This document shows positions 17,990 to 27,342 of a DNA stretch of 64,000 nt, piece by piece. Source of the DNA: Anaerostipes sp. 992a. Its GTDB lineage: Bacteria; Bacillota; Clostridia; Lachnospirales; Lachnospiraceae. The stretch covers positions 558,001 through 622,000 of the forward strand of contig NZ_MJIG01000004.1 of NCBI RefSeq assembly GCF_001940245.1, given 5' to 3'. The position numbers were made by a program, and so were the translations under genes. The notes under the pieces are model-generated. The model was not told where the DNA came from and searched no databases. It saw only the letters and a list, made by a program, of their open reading frames with translations. Each line of letters starts with the position of its first letter. Positions within the stretch are counted from its first letter, which is position 1.

Positions 17990-19840
17990 GTGATTACTTC
18001 TAGAGAAGATATTAGAAACGTGGCGATCATCGCACACGTTGACCATGGTAAAACAACATTAGTCGATGAAATGTTAAAACAAAGCGGTATTTTCCGTGAA
18101 AATCAGGAAGTGGCAGAACGTGTCATGGATTCCAACGATATTGAAAGAGAACGGGGAATTACTATTTTATCTAAAAATACAGCAGTCACTTATAATGGAG
18201 TAAAAATCAATATTGTAGATACCCCAGGTCATGCCGATTTCGGCGGAGAGGTAGAACGTGTTCTTAAGATGGTAAATGGTGTTATCTTAGTCGTAGATGC
18301 CTTTGAGGGTCCAATGCCTCAGACAAAATTTGTCACAAAAAAGGCACTGGAATTAAATCTTCCGCTTATCGTCTGCATCAATAAGATTGACCGTCCAGAA
18401 GCCCGTTCCGAAGAGGTTATAGATGAAGTCCTGGAGCTTTTACTGGAACTGGATGCAGATGATGATCAGCTAGATTGTCCATTCGTATTTGCTTCAGCCA
18501 AGTCAGGGATTGCTGCTCTTGACTTAGCAGATGAATTTGTGGATATGAAGCCATTATTCGAAACCATCATTGATCACATTCCTGCTCCTACGGGTGACCC
18601 GGAAGCAGAAACACAGGTATTGATCAGTACCATTGATTACAACGAATATGTAGGAAGAATCGGTGTAGGAAAAGTTGACAACGGCTCTATTAAGGTAAAT
18701 CAGGACTGTGTCATCGTAAATGCCCATGAGCCTGACAAATGCGAAAAAGTAAAAATCAGTAAATTATATGAATTTGATGGACTGAATAAGGTGGAAGTGA
18801 AAGAAGCTGGTATTGGCTCCATCGTAGCTATCTCTGGAATTTCCGACATTCACATCGGGGATACTTTATGTTCTCCGGAAAATCCACAGGCTATTCCATT
18901 CCAGAAGATTTCAGAACCGACCATCTCCATGAATTTTATCGTAAATGACAGTCCCCTTGCCGGACGTGAAGGAAAATTCGTCACTTCCCGTCATTTAAGA
19001 GACCGTCTGTTCCGTGAGCTGAATACCGATGTCAGCCTCCGCGTGGAAGAAACAGAAGACGCCGATAGCTTTAAGGTATCTGGCCGTGGAGAACTTCATT
19101 TATCTGTATTAATTGAAAATATGCGCCGTGAAGGCTATGAATTTGCAGTTAGCAAAGCCGAAGTTTTATACAAGAGAGACGAACGAGGCAAATTATTAGA
19201 ACCTATGGAAGTAGCTGTCATCGATGTTCCAGAAGAATTTTCTGGTACGATTATTGATAAATTAAGTCAGAGAAAGGGAGAACTTCAGAACATGTCCGTT
19301 TCCAACAATGGACAATCCAGATTAGAATTCTCCATTCCGTCCCGTGGTCTTATCGGTTATCGTGGTGAATTCCTGACCGATACCAAAGGAACTGGTATTA
19401 TCAATACTTTATTTGACGGATATGGACCATACAAAGGTGACATCCAGTATCGAAAACAGGGATCTCTGATTGCATATGAATCTGGCGAGACCATCACCTA
19501 TGGACTTTTTGCTGCTCAGGAAAGAGGAACTTTATTCGTAGGTCCTGGCGAAAAGGTATACGGTGGTATGGTTGTCGGTCAGAATGGTAAGACAGACGAT
19601 ATTGAGATCAACGTATGTAAAACCAAAAAGCTGACCAACACCCGTGCATCTGGAGCCGATGATGCCTTAAAGCTGACTCCTCCAAAAATCTTAAGCCTGG
19701 AACAGGCTTTGGAATTCATCGATACGGATGAATTGTTGGAGATTACTCCTGAAAACATCCGTATTCGTAAGAAAATCTTAGATCCAACCATGCGTATGCG
19801 TGCAAAACGTAACGCCGGTTCCAATGTAAAAGATAAATAG
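17990..19840 (+). CDS. typA: Ribosome-associated GTPase TypA/BipA
   Basis: Translational GTPase of 616 residues. G motifs: AHVDHGKTTL (G1), ERGITI (G2), DTPGHADFGGE (G3), NKIDRP (G4). These are followed by the EF-G-like domains and the TypA C-terminal domain (LIGYRGEFLTDT, TNTRASGADDALKLTPP). The in-frame TTG at 17969 is too early because the AAGGAG site lies inside it; the GTG at 17990, nine bases past that site, is preferred. TypA works on ribosome assembly and stress adaptation. It is the only long gene on the plus strand in the first 29 kb. Confidence 0.97.
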   Translation: MITSREDIRNVAIIAHVDHGKTTLVDEMLKQSGIFRENQEVAERVMDSNDIERERGITILSKNTAVTYNGVKINIVDTPGHADFGGEVERVLKMVNGVILVVDAFEGPMPQTKFVTKKALELNLPLIVCINKIDRPEARSEEVIDEVLELLLELDADDDQLDCPFVFASAKSGIAALDLADEFVDMKPLFETIIDHIPAPTGDPEAETQVLISTIDYNEYVGRIGVGKVDNGSIKVNQDCVIVNAHEPDKCEKVKISKLYEFDGLNKVEVKEAGIGSIVAISGISDIHIGDTLCSPENPQAIPFQKISEPTISMNFIVNDSPLAGREGKFVTSRHLRDRLFRELNTDVSLRVEETEDADSFKVSGRGELHLSVLIENMRREGYEFAVSKAEVLYKRDERGKLLEPMEVAVIDVPEEFSGTIIDKLSQRKGELQNMSVSNNGQSRLEFSIPSRGLIGYRGEFLTDTKGTGIINTLFDGYGPYKGDIQYRKQGSLIAYESGETITYGLFAAQERGTLFVGPGEKVYGGMVVGQNGKTDDIEINVCKTKKLTNTRASGADDALKLTPPKILSLEQALEFIDTDELLEITPENIRIRKKILDPTMRMRAKRNAGSNVKDK

Positions 19841-19847
19841 TTTTTAT

Positions 19848-19892
19848 AGAGCTGTGTTTCGAAAGAACAACTTTTGAAACACAGCTTTTTTG
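19848..19892 (+). terminator. Intrinsic terminator after typA
   Basis: AGCTGTGTTTC (19850-19860) pairs with GAAACACAGCT (19876-19886), followed by seven T residues. It lies 10 bases after the typA stop. Confidence 0.93.
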
Positions 19893-19950
19893 TCATAGCG
19901 GAAAATCCCGCAAAACGAGATTCTTTTTCATATATGTCTTCTGATGAATA

Positions 19951-21636
19951 TTACCGGATTTCAAGAAATACACCAAATAAATCCACTTTCCCATATCCCC
20001 ACTCCCGATTAGGATAGCTGCGGTCCTCACTCCGATTAGCTCCACGAATAAAATAATTCTTTGTTCCCACTGTATTAATAAGAAAATCATTTCTTTCAAT
20101 CACTGCCCACTGCAGAAATACTGCTGCCATTCCTGCCGTTAAAGCTGCAGATACGCTGGTCCCACTCATCGTACCAAATTGATTTCTAAGCAAAGGACCT
20201 TTCACAGCAACACCTGGGGCAGCCAGCTCTGGCTTTACTAAATGATTCCTCGTAAATCCTCTGCTGCTTTCCAGATAAAGTGCTCCATTATCCTGACGAT
20301 AAGCTGACATCGTCAGCGGATTTCCCGCATTTCCTGGCGCGGTAATGGTGGTAAATGGATTTGCCTGTAAAAAATACGTTCCTTCTCCAACAAATCCACT
20401 GATCGGAAGCCACATATCGTATTCTTTTTCTCCACTTCCAGGTTCTGCCACCGCAATTTTCCAGATTCCTTCTGCGGGAGACGCAAATCGGAATAAAATT
20501 CCCTGGTCACCACTATAGGGATCTACGACCAGATAATCCACATAAAGTTGGCTTCGTTCCAGTAAAAAAGTATACGATCTGCTTCCTCTGATCCCCGCCT
20601 CGATCCATTCCGTCATCTGTCCCGTAGGAGATTCAATCTGTATCTGAAAACGGTTGGGGGCTTTTCCCCATAACTCCATAGCAAATCCCCGCTCTCTCGG
20701 TCCAACCTTCAGCTCTACCGTCTCTCTCGTATTTCTAATGATTCCATGATAATGATGACTTGCATTTCCCTCATTTCCTGCAGCAACGACTATTACGATT
20801 CCTCTGCGCAGTGCCAGCCAGTTTATATAATCACTTAAATATGTTGTGCCAATATGACTTCCCTGATTGCTGCCCAGCCCGATACAGATTACAATCGGTT
20901 TTGCCTCTCTTCGGGCTATTTCCCCCAGATAACTAAGTCCCATCATAATATCCACCTCCGAATAGGCGATGGCTGATTCTGGAAGAAAGTTAAAATCTCT
21001 CAGATTCTTTTTTGCCTCTTTTAGCTTTACCACTACCAGCTCTGCATCGGGAGCGGCTCCACTAAATCCCTCCTCTTCATCGACTCTTCCTGCTGCTACT
21101 CCTGCAAGAAAGGTTCCATGTCCATTACGGTCCATGCTTGGCACAATTGCCAAAGGATCTTCACTTCTAAGTGCTTCTTCAATCTGCTCTCTTCCATATT
21201 CACTTCCATAATAAAAACCTTCTGGCGGACTTCCTGACCGTTCCGTCTGGTCCCAGATGGATCTGATCTTACTTCTGCCATCCTCATAGCGAAACATCGG
21301 ATTACGATAATCAATTCCCGTATCGACCATTCCAATGAGAACACCTGAACCCGTCAGATCCAACGAGCTTCTTCTTACTCTTAAAATTCCCATTTCTTCC
21401 AAAGCCTCCATATCCATAAGCCCAAAGCACTTTGGAATAACAGAAAATGGCATTGTTTCATACGGAACCTTTTCCCCTTCTCCTTGGGTAAGAAAGATGA
21501 CTGCAAATCGATAGCTGATCGGGTAAAAACAGTTGCTGTTGTATTCCTCCTTTACTAATTCGCCACTTCCTTCATACTCTACCAGAATTCCAAAATATTC
21601 TTCACTATAAAAGGCATCCCTGCATTCATTGTCCAT
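19951..21636 (-). CDS. S8 subtilisin-like serine protease, Csp-like
   Basis: 561 residues with a complete catalytic triad: Asp in VDTGIDYRNP (about 106), His in DRNGHGTFLAG (about 175), Ser in GTMSGTSVSAAL (about 490), and the oxyanion segment VVAAGNEGNASHH. A long insertion (about 290-430) sits between them. There is no signal peptide and only a short N-terminal region. Size and domain order fit the clostridial Csp family, whose members activate SleC during spore germination, but other clostridial S8 proteases share this layout. Because the triad is intact, this would be an active, CspB-like enzyme rather than a CspC-like pseudoprotease. Confidence 0.8.
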   Translation of the reverse strand: MDNECRDAFYSEEYFGILVEYEGSGELVKEEYNSNCFYPISYRFAVIFLTQGEGEKVPYETMPFSVIPKCFGLMDMEALEEMGILRVRRSSLDLTGSGVLIGMVDTGIDYRNPMFRYEDGRSKIRSIWDQTERSGSPPEGFYYGSEYGREQIEEALRSEDPLAIVPSMDRNGHGTFLAGVAAGRVDEEEGFSGAAPDAELVVVKLKEAKKNLRDFNFLPESAIAYSEVDIMMGLSYLGEIARREAKPIVICIGLGSNQGSHIGTTYLSDYINWLALRRGIVIVVAAGNEGNASHHYHGIIRNTRETVELKVGPRERGFAMELWGKAPNRFQIQIESPTGQMTEWIEAGIRGSRSYTFLLERSQLYVDYLVVDPYSGDQGILFRFASPAEGIWKIAVAEPGSGEKEYDMWLPISGFVGEGTYFLQANPFTTITAPGNAGNPLTMSAYRQDNGALYLESSRGFTRNHLVKPELAAPGVAVKGPLLRNQFGTMSGTSVSAALTAGMAAVFLQWAVIERNDFLINTVGTKNYFIRGANRSEDRSYPNREWGYGKVDLFGVFLEIR

Positions 21637-21710
21637 ACTAAAAATTCTCTTTTTCCTAATATATGCACATTTTTTGTTATGCGAACAAGATGGACATCCA
21701 GCGGAGAGGT

Positions 21711-21752
21711 TTTGTTACATAAGAAATTGGAGAAATTTCTTATGTAAACAAA
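21711..21752. repeat. Palindromic intergenic repeat, copy B
   Basis: Arms TTTGTTACATAAGAAATT and AATTTCTTATGTAAACAAA are complementary apart from one extra A, around a GGAG centre. The core matches copies A (6851) and C (35746). It abuts the clpX terminator and precedes the protease gene. Confidence 0.75.
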
Positions 21753-21791
21753 AAAAGACTGCAGAAACTTCCTGTTCCTGCAATCTTTTTG
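21752..21791 (-). terminator. Intrinsic terminator after clpX
   Basis: AAAAAGACTGCAG (21752-21764) pairs with CTGCAATCTTTTT (21778-21790); on the minus strand the stem ends in a T-run. It lies nine bases after the clpX stop. Confidence 0.85.
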
Positions 21792-21799
21792 TATACACA

Positions 21800-23164
21800 T
21801 TAATCCTGTGTTAATTTTGGTACTTCGGTTCCTCTCATAGAAATACGAGGTGCCCCAGTCCCTTCAATATATTCTCTTGTAATCGTTACTGCTCCAATGG
21901 AATCATCCTTTGGAATTTCATACATAATATCCAACATAAAATCTTCGATGATGGCTCTTAGGGCTCTGGCTCCTGTCTTCTTCTCCAATGCCTTTTCCGC
22001 AATAGCCTCCAGTGCCCCTTCCTCAAAATCAAGCTTCACCTCATCCAACTCTAAAAGCTTCTCATATTGTTTCAGGATTGCATTCTTAGGTTCCTTTAGA
22101 ATCGCAACCAGCATCTCCTTGCTCAATGGTTCTAATGTATATACCACTGGCAGACGCCCTAAAAATTCTGGAATCATTCCATATTCTCGTAAGTCATCCA
22201 CCACAACCTTGCTTAAGATATTATGTTCTCTGTCATATTTATCCTTCAGATCTGCATTAAATCCAATGGAAGCCTGTTTGGTCAGACGCTTCTTAATGAT
22301 TCCTTCCAGATCAGGGAAAGCTCCTCCGCAAATAAATAAAATATTTTTCGTATTAATGGTCGTCATCGGAACCATTGCATTTTTATTGGTTGCTCCCACA
22401 GGCACTTCCACATCTGCTCCTTCTAAAAGCTTTAACAGTCCCTGCTGTACGGCTTCCCCACTGACATCCCTGCTGTGAGCATTCTGCTTCTTGGCAATCT
22501 TATCAATCTCATCGATAAATATAATTCCGCGTTCCGCCTTTTCCACATCATTGTCCGCATTCTGCAATAATTTAGAAAGTACACTCTCCACATCATCTCC
22601 AATATAGCCTGCCTCTGTCAATGAGGTGGCATCCGTAATCGCAAGAGGTACATTGAGCAGTCGTGCCAGCGTCTTTACCAAATAAGTTTTTCCACTTCCT
22701 GTTGGTCCGATCATCAACATATTGGACTTATCGATTTCAATCTCATCCATAGTGTTGGTAACTACCCTCTTATAATGATTGTATACAGCTACAGAAATTA
22801 CCTTTTTGGCATATTCCTGCCCAATCACATATTCGTCCAGCTGTGCTTTGATCTGATGGGGTGCTGGAAGCTCCTTCAAATCCAAAGGTTTCTCCTCTTC
22901 TTTTTTTGCCTTCTGCTTCTTTGGCTTTACTTCTGGTTGCGGGCGCATATTCATCATCATATCATTTATATTTTTAAATTCTGTACTATTAAAATCAAAA
23001 TTATTAAAATACCCCTGATTTACCATATCCATGCTTTTCTGCATACAATCTGGACAGACATAAATATCGTTGGGAAGTTTAATCAGTTTTCCCGTCTGCT
23101 TTTCACTTCTTTTACATATATAACAGAATCTCTCTGTATCACATGTATGATCTTTTTCTGACAT
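21800..23164 (-). CDS. clpX: ClpX-type AAA+ unfoldase, divergent paralogue
   Basis: 454 residues. The N-terminal zinc-binding domain has CYIC and CPDC (Cys 14, 17, 37, 40). The AAA+ module carries Walker A GPTGSGKT, Walker B IIFIDEID, pore loop GYIGDDVES, the ClpP-docking IGF tripeptide (ASIGFNADL), EFLGRLPVV and sensor-2 TGARALRAI. The RKH pore-entrance loop of classical ClpX (GGRKHP in E. coli) is replaced by GATNKNAMVP, and the pore-1 loop has Ile-Gly-Asp where GYVGED is usual. It lies alone, without clpP or tig, so it may be a second ClpX with altered substrate choice. That it still docks ClpP is inferred from the IGF loop. Confidence 0.88.
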   Translation of the reverse strand: MSEKDHTCDTERFCYICKRSEKQTGKLIKLPNDIYVCPDCMQKSMDMVNQGYFNNFDFNSTEFKNINDMMMNMRPQPEVKPKKQKAKKEEEKPLDLKELPAPHQIKAQLDEYVIGQEYAKKVISVAVYNHYKRVVTNTMDEIEIDKSNMLMIGPTGSGKTYLVKTLARLLNVPLAITDATSLTEAGYIGDDVESVLSKLLQNADNDVEKAERGIIFIDEIDKIAKKQNAHSRDVSGEAVQQGLLKLLEGADVEVPVGATNKNAMVPMTTINTKNILFICGGAFPDLEGIIKKRLTKQASIGFNADLKDKYDREHNILSKVVVDDLREYGMIPEFLGRLPVVYTLEPLSKEMLVAILKEPKNAILKQYEKLLELDEVKLDFEEGALEAIAEKALEKKTGARALRAIIEDFMLDIMYEIPKDDSIGAVTITREYIEGTGAPRISMRGTEVPKLTQD

Positions 23165-23205
23165 ATCATCGCTTCCTTTCTCATCTGCATTCCAAAAGCA
23201 GATTT

Positions 23206-24615
23206 CTATTTCTCCCTGTTCCCAGTTAACTCATCATATACTTCTTTTAACTGAAGGATTCCCTCCGCAATCTGAGATTCCTTTAATCTTGCAAATCCAA
23301 GAATGTAACATTCCTTTTCTGGTTTTCCTTCAATATAATAATTGGAAATTGCCTGCATCTTTATTCCATTTTTCAAAAGGAGATCCTGAAATTTTCTGTG
23401 ATCCTTCAATCCCTGGAATTCTACCAGTATATGCAGACCTGCAGATGATCCCATAATCTTAATATTTTTTCCAAAAATCTTCAGCTGTTGTATTAAAAAC
23501 TGATTCTTGCTCTTATACAGTGCTCGCATCCGATTCAAATGACGTTCAAAATGACCTTTTTTCAAAAATTCACTCAAAATTGCCTGATCGATCCTGGATA
23601 CGGTACAGGAGTAAAAGGATAATTTTTCGTTATATACCTTAAGCAACGTCTGAGGCAGCACCATGTAACTTACACGAATGGCTGGCGCAATTGCCTTGGA
23701 AAAGGTACCCATATAAATCACCTTACCATTCTTATCATTTCCCTGAAGAGATGGTATCGGTTTTCCCTGATATCGAAATTCACTGTCATAGTCATCTTCA
23801 ATAATATATCGTTCTTCTTTTTCCCTTGCCCATGCCAGCAGACTGCTTCTTCTGCTAATTGGCATGACAATTCCTGTCGGGTACTGATGTGATGGAGTTA
23901 CATAGGCAATCTGTGCTCCTGATCTTCTAAGCTCTTCCACTTTCATTCCATGATCATCCATGGAAATGGCCTTTATCGGAAAATGCAGCTGGCTAAAAAC
24001 CCGGTATGCCTGCATGTAGGTTGGATTCTCCATTCCTACCGTATACGGGAACTCCAAAATCTGCGACAGGAGCAACAACAAGTATTCCATTCCTGACCCT
24101 AAAATAATCTGGCTACTTGTGCAGACAACACCTCTGGACTGATGAAGATAATTCCGGATGGCTTCCCTCAGCTTATAATCACCACTGGATTTTCCAGTTT
24201 GAAAAAGCTCTGAATTATCATCCATCAAAGCCTCCCTCATCAGCTTTCGCCACGTATTATATGGGAAATGTGCCATATCTACCCCGGAAGAAGTAAAGTC
24301 ATACGGATAACAGCTCACATCTTCTAAAGCTTCTTCCTCTTGTGGAAGCTCCACTTCAAAATCGAAGATATCATCCATAGCAGATACATAATATCCCTTC
24401 TTCGGCTGTGATTCCACATAGCCTTCTGATAGCAGCTGTCCGTATGCCAGATCTACTGTATTCCTGCTTACATCCAGATGCTCTGCCAGCTTTCTGGAAG
24501 AGGGCAGCTTAGTCCCACAGGAAAGCGTTCCCTGCTTGATCTCATCTCGGATATATTTATAAATCTGTTCATAAATCGGCTCTTTTTTTTTCGTATCGAT
24601 TCCAATTGTCAGCAT
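23206..24615 (-). CDS. MocR-type regulator: GntR helix-turn-helix fused to an aminotransferase domain
   Basis: 469 residues. Residues 1-75 are a GntR winged helix (IYKYIRDEIKQGTL, LAEHLDVSRNTVDLAYGQL, EGYVESQPKKGYYVS). From about 110 a class I aminotransferase domain follows, with YVTPSHQYPTG, IIEDDYDSEFRY and the PLP lysine in GTFSKAIAPAIRVSY. MocR/PdxR proteins sense PLP or a PLP-amino-acid adduct and control genes for B6 or amino-acid metabolism. No obvious target is adjacent. Its start overlaps the cyclophilin gene's stop (TAATG), so the two are co-expressed. Confidence 0.9.
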   Translation of the reverse strand: MLTIGIDTKKKEPIYEQIYKYIRDEIKQGTLSCGTKLPSSRKLAEHLDVSRNTVDLAYGQLLSEGYVESQPKKGYYVSAMDDIFDFEVELPQEEEALEDVSCYPYDFTSSGVDMAHFPYNTWRKLMREALMDDNSELFQTGKSSGDYKLREAIRNYLHQSRGVVCTSSQIILGSGMEYLLLLLSQILEFPYTVGMENPTYMQAYRVFSQLHFPIKAISMDDHGMKVEELRRSGAQIAYVTPSHQYPTGIVMPISRRSSLLAWAREKEERYIIEDDYDSEFRYQGKPIPSLQGNDKNGKVIYMGTFSKAIAPAIRVSYMVLPQTLLKVYNEKLSFYSCTVSRIDQAILSEFLKKGHFERHLNRMRALYKSKNQFLIQQLKIFGKNIKIMGSSAGLHILVEFQGLKDHRKFQDLLLKNGIKMQAISNYYIEGKPEKECYILGFARLKESQIAEGILQLKEVYDELTGNREK

Positions 24616-25388
24616 TACTGTGCTTCCTCAATCGTAATACTCTCGATGACCACATCCTCTAACGGCTTATCATCGGCATCGGTCTCTGTCTGAGCAATCT
24701 GATCCAATACATCAAATCCTTCATATAACTGCCCAAATACTGTATAATCATCCATCAAATATGGATATCCTCCATACTCCTGGAATTTTTCTCTCTGTTC
24801 CTCTGTTGCGGTCTTTCCTCCATAGCTTCGATCCGTTACTTCTTTATTCTGTACGACAAAAAACTGGCTTCCATTGGTATCCTTCCCTGCATTGGCCATG
24901 CACAATGCACCACGAAGCGGAAGCAGCTCATCAGAGGTTTCATTTTCAAACTCTTTGCCCCAAATGCTTTCTCCTCCCATTCCGGTTCCGGTAGGATCCC
25001 CTCCCTGGATCATAAAATCGTCAATGACCCGATGAAAGGTAATCCCATCATAATATCCGTTATATGCCAGTGTTACAAAGTTCTCGACAGCCAATGGTGA
25101 ATCCTGATTAAAAAATTTAAATTTCATCTCACCATAATCTTTTACCTTCACAACGGCAATGGTTTCCCCCTTCTCTGGAGCAGACATCTGGTCTACCTGA
25201 GAAGCGGAATGAATGTCCACCTTCTTATATTTCTGTTCCTCCTGCTCCGCTGTTGTTTCACTGGCTGCCGTGGTCTTAGCAGTCGTCTTCTCCTTTTCAG
25301 AAGATGCCTCCTCTGTCTTTTTTCCACAGGCACATGCCAGAATCATCAAGCTCATAATCAATCCAAGTGTATATAATCGTTTCTTCAT
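24615..25388 (-). CDS. Cyclophilin-type peptidyl-prolyl isomerase lipoprotein
   Basis: 257 residues. A lipoprotein signal (LGLIMSLMILACACGKK) precedes a low-complexity linker rich in Glu, Thr and Ala. A cyclophilin domain follows from about residue 75: FHRVIDDFMIQGGDPTGTG (catalytic Arg and the Gln-Gly-Gly-Asp-Pro signature), ALCMANAGKDTNGSQFFV, and YTVFGQLYEGFDVLDQI. It is predicted to act outside the membrane in folding of exported proteins. It is coupled to the MocR gene by a TAATG overlap and follows the oxidoreductase gene by three bases. Confidence 0.92.
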   Translation of the reverse strand: MKKRLYTLGLIMSLMILACACGKKTEEASSEKEKTTAKTTAASETTAEQEEQKYKKVDIHSASQVDQMSAPEKGETIAVVKVKDYGEMKFKFFNQDSPLAVENFVTLAYNGYYDGITFHRVIDDFMIQGGDPTGTGMGGESIWGKEFENETSDELLPLRGALCMANAGKDTNGSQFFVVQNKEVTDRSYGGKTATEEQREKFQEYGGYPYLMDDYTVFGQLYEGFDVLDQIAQTETDADDKPLEDVVIESITIEEAQ

Positions 25389-25391
25389 GCA

Positions 25392-26396
25392 TTACACCTC
25401 CATAATCTTATCGGCCGGAAAATAAATTCCCATCTGGCGTCTGGCTTCATCCATTACCTGCATCTCCATTATCGAATTCTTATTATGCGGATGATCCACT
25501 TCATGTTCCAGCACCAATCTCTGAAATTCCAGTGCTTCATATACCAGATTATTACGAAATACTTCTGTCTCAGCCCGCTCTACCTCAAACTGCTCAACAG
25601 TTCCATCATTATAAATAATCTTAATTTCTCTTGGATGAGGCACATCATTAATGATCATACATCCCTTCTCTCCCTGAATCTGACTTGGAATCTGCGTATT
25701 GGAAATCTTAGAATAGATCACCTCTGCCTGCATCCCGTCATAATGTGCCAGAATGGTTCCCGCTCCATCGCATCCATTGGATAATTTGATCACGTCTGTC
25801 TGAATAGACTCCGGCATACCAAACAATTTTACGAGGAAATGAATACAATAGCATCCAATATCCATAATGGCCCCATTGGATAATTCTGGCTTAAATGCAT
25901 TCTCAATAATTCCATTCTTAAAATTGTCATATCTGGATGAATATTGGCAATATTGGATTGTTGCCCGGCGTACAGTTCCAATCTTATGCATCTGATCCAT
26001 AATCACCTGATATCCAGGAGTAAATACACACTTCATGGCTTCCATAAAGACTACATCATTTTCCTTTGCCGCCTGAAGCATAAGCTCTAATTCCCTTCCA
26101 TTGGAAGCCACTGGTTTCTCACAAAGTACATGCTTTCCATGATTTAACATCATCATCGCATGCTGGAAATGACAATAGGTCGGACTTGCAATATATACAG
26201 CATCGATGCTTTCATCCATTGCAAGATCTTCTAGATTATCGTAAACCGTCTGTACTCCATATTTGTCAGCAAATATCTTTCCTGTTTCCATGCTTCTGGA
26301 ATAAACTGCCGCATATTCCATCTCATGACATAATGGCATACCACCTAAAAACCAATCAACAATAAAGTTCGTGCCAATGGTTGCAAATCTAATCAT
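25392..26396 (-). CDS. Gfo/Idh/MocA-family oxidoreductase
   Basis: 334 residues. An N-terminal Rossmann region (IRFATIGTNFIVDWFLGG) is followed by the family signature VLCEKPVASNGRELE with the EKP lysine near residue 94, and a C-terminal alpha/beta domain with GAIMDIGCYCIHF. NAD(P)-dependent sugar, polyol or diol dehydrogenation is the usual family chemistry; the substrate is not evident. The glycine pattern GTN.IV is shorter than the usual GxGxxG, as in several members. Confidence 0.88.
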   Translation of the reverse strand: MIRFATIGTNFIVDWFLGGMPLCHEMEYAAVYSRSMETGKIFADKYGVQTVYDNLEDLAMDESIDAVYIASPTYCHFQHAMMMLNHGKHVLCEKPVASNGRELELMLQAAKENDVVFMEAMKCVFTPGYQVIMDQMHKIGTVRRATIQYCQYSSRYDNFKNGIIENAFKPELSNGAIMDIGCYCIHFLVKLFGMPESIQTDVIKLSNGCDGAGTILAHYDGMQAEVIYSKISNTQIPSQIQGEKGCMIINDVPHPREIKIIYNDGTVEQFEVERAETEVFRNNLVYEALEFQRLVLEHEVDHPHNKNSIMEMQVMDEARRQMGIYFPADKIMEV

Positions 26397-26463
26397 ACGC
26401 TCTATCTCCTATTCCTAATAATTGATTATATCATATCACATTTCCTCATTTTTGTCATTATGT

Positions 26464-26501
26464 AGAAAAAGGCAGGAGCATACACGCTTCTGCCTTTTTC
26501 C
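26464..26501. terminator. Bidirectional intrinsic terminator
   Basis: AAAAAGGCAGGAGC (26466-26479) pairs with GCTTCTGCCTTTTT (26486-26499), with one wobble/mismatch. A-run and T-run flanks suit both strands; here it mainly closes the SEC-C gene on the minus strand. Confidence 0.85.
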
Positions 26502-26528
26502 TAAACTTAAGAAAATAATTTTGATTTC

Positions 26529-27029
26529 TTATCTTCCACAGCACTTTTTATATTTTTTACCACTGCCGCAAGGACATGGATCATTTCTTCCCACTTTCTT
26601 GCCCTTTACAACTGTTGTAGACGATTTCTGCTGCTTGTACAATTCTTTCTGACGTTCTGGTGTCAGGATATCATTCCACTGTTCTAATGTATATAACCAT
26701 TCTGCCTTACATGCAACCATGTTATAATACAGTTTTTCATAATCAATGTCCAAGCTTACTACAGTATCCTCTTCCATAGTATCAATTGGATTTTCTGTTT
26801 TTAAGCTGTCATTGATTCCATCTAAGAAACCAGTAAAGAGCTGCAAGTCTGTCTCAAACTTATCTGCCAGTTCCTTTACTGTTCCCTGTTCCACAACATC
26901 CTTGTTGGATAAAAGCTTTTCATAAATACCTTTTTCAACAGCAAAATAATTTAACCAGAACTGCTGTCCTGCCTGTGTATTATCGTCGTGTGCATATGCA
27001 TAATCACGCCATTCCTGTAATAAAGCCAT
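26529..27029 (-). CDS. SEC-C motif protein
   Basis: 166 residues. The first 140 are helical and acidic, without a recognised domain. The C-terminus is a textbook SEC-C zinc motif ([18 protein letters not shown]), as at the end of SecA and in many small proteins that may associate with ribosomes or SecA. The linker [14 protein letters not shown] is likely flexible. No operon partner is seen; a terminator follows it. Confidence 0.8.
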   Translation of the reverse strand: MALLQEWRDYAYAHDDNTQAGQQFWLNYFAVEKGIYEKLLSNKDVVEQGTVKELADKFETDLQLFTGFLDGINDSLKTENPIDTMEEDTVVSLDIDYEKLYYNMVACKAEWLYTLEQWNDILTPERQKELYKQQKSSTTVVKGKKVGRNDPCPCGSGKKYKKCCGR

Positions 27030-27194
27030 ATCTTTTCCCGTCCTATTCCTTTATAATTTAATCTTCTTGTAACAGTGCCTCTTTGAAATGCCAAAGAAAA
27101 AGCCTATTATGCTAACTATAACAGACTTCTTTTTTATTTTCAACCACTTTTCTAAAGAAGAAAATTTGGTATTCCTGTATAAAAACAATTTCCC

Positions 27195-27304
27195 TGGTTA
27201 TAATATTACTATCACCAAAGAAAAAGTAAATACTTATCCTCCCCCGATGATGCCCAGATGGGCAAGGCCGAATAAATTTGACATAGATTTATTCGGCCTT
27301 TTAT
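27195..27304 (+). ncRNA. Candidate small RNA ending in a strong terminator
   Basis: The 313-base gap 27030-27342 holds no convincing gene. On the plus strand TATAAT (27199-27204) is followed by about 50 unstructured bases, a C-rich stretch TCCTCCCCCGATGATGCCC (about 27237-27255), and a 14-bp terminator stem AAGGCCGAATAAAT/ATTTATTCGGCCTT (27264-27277, 27287-27300). C-rich loops that pair with Shine-Dalgarno sequences are typical of Gram-positive sRNAs such as RoxS/RsaE. No good -35 was found, so this stays a candidate. It could also be a leader of the small membrane protein that starts at 27343. Confidence 0.4.
27264..27304 (+). terminator. Intrinsic terminator upstream of the small membrane protein gene
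   Basis: Perfect 14-bp stem with a 9-base loop, followed by TTTTA. No annotated gene precedes it on this strand, which argues for a short RNA or attenuated leader. The SD and start of the 60-residue ORF begin about 25 bases later. Confidence 0.75.
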
Positions 27305-27342
27305 GTTACCATTATTGCAAAATAATCGGAGGTATACACATT

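Noticed and set aside
19579-19896. Minus-strand ORF opposite the typA end
   Set aside because: It is a shadow of typA's codon pattern and crosses its terminator.
22775-23161. Plus-strand ORF opposite clpX
   Set aside because: Antisense shadow, low-complexity hydrophobic translation.
27088-27342. Extension of the small membrane protein to a longer N-terminus
   Set aside because: It would run through a strong terminator, and the ATG at 27343 has an ideal SD.
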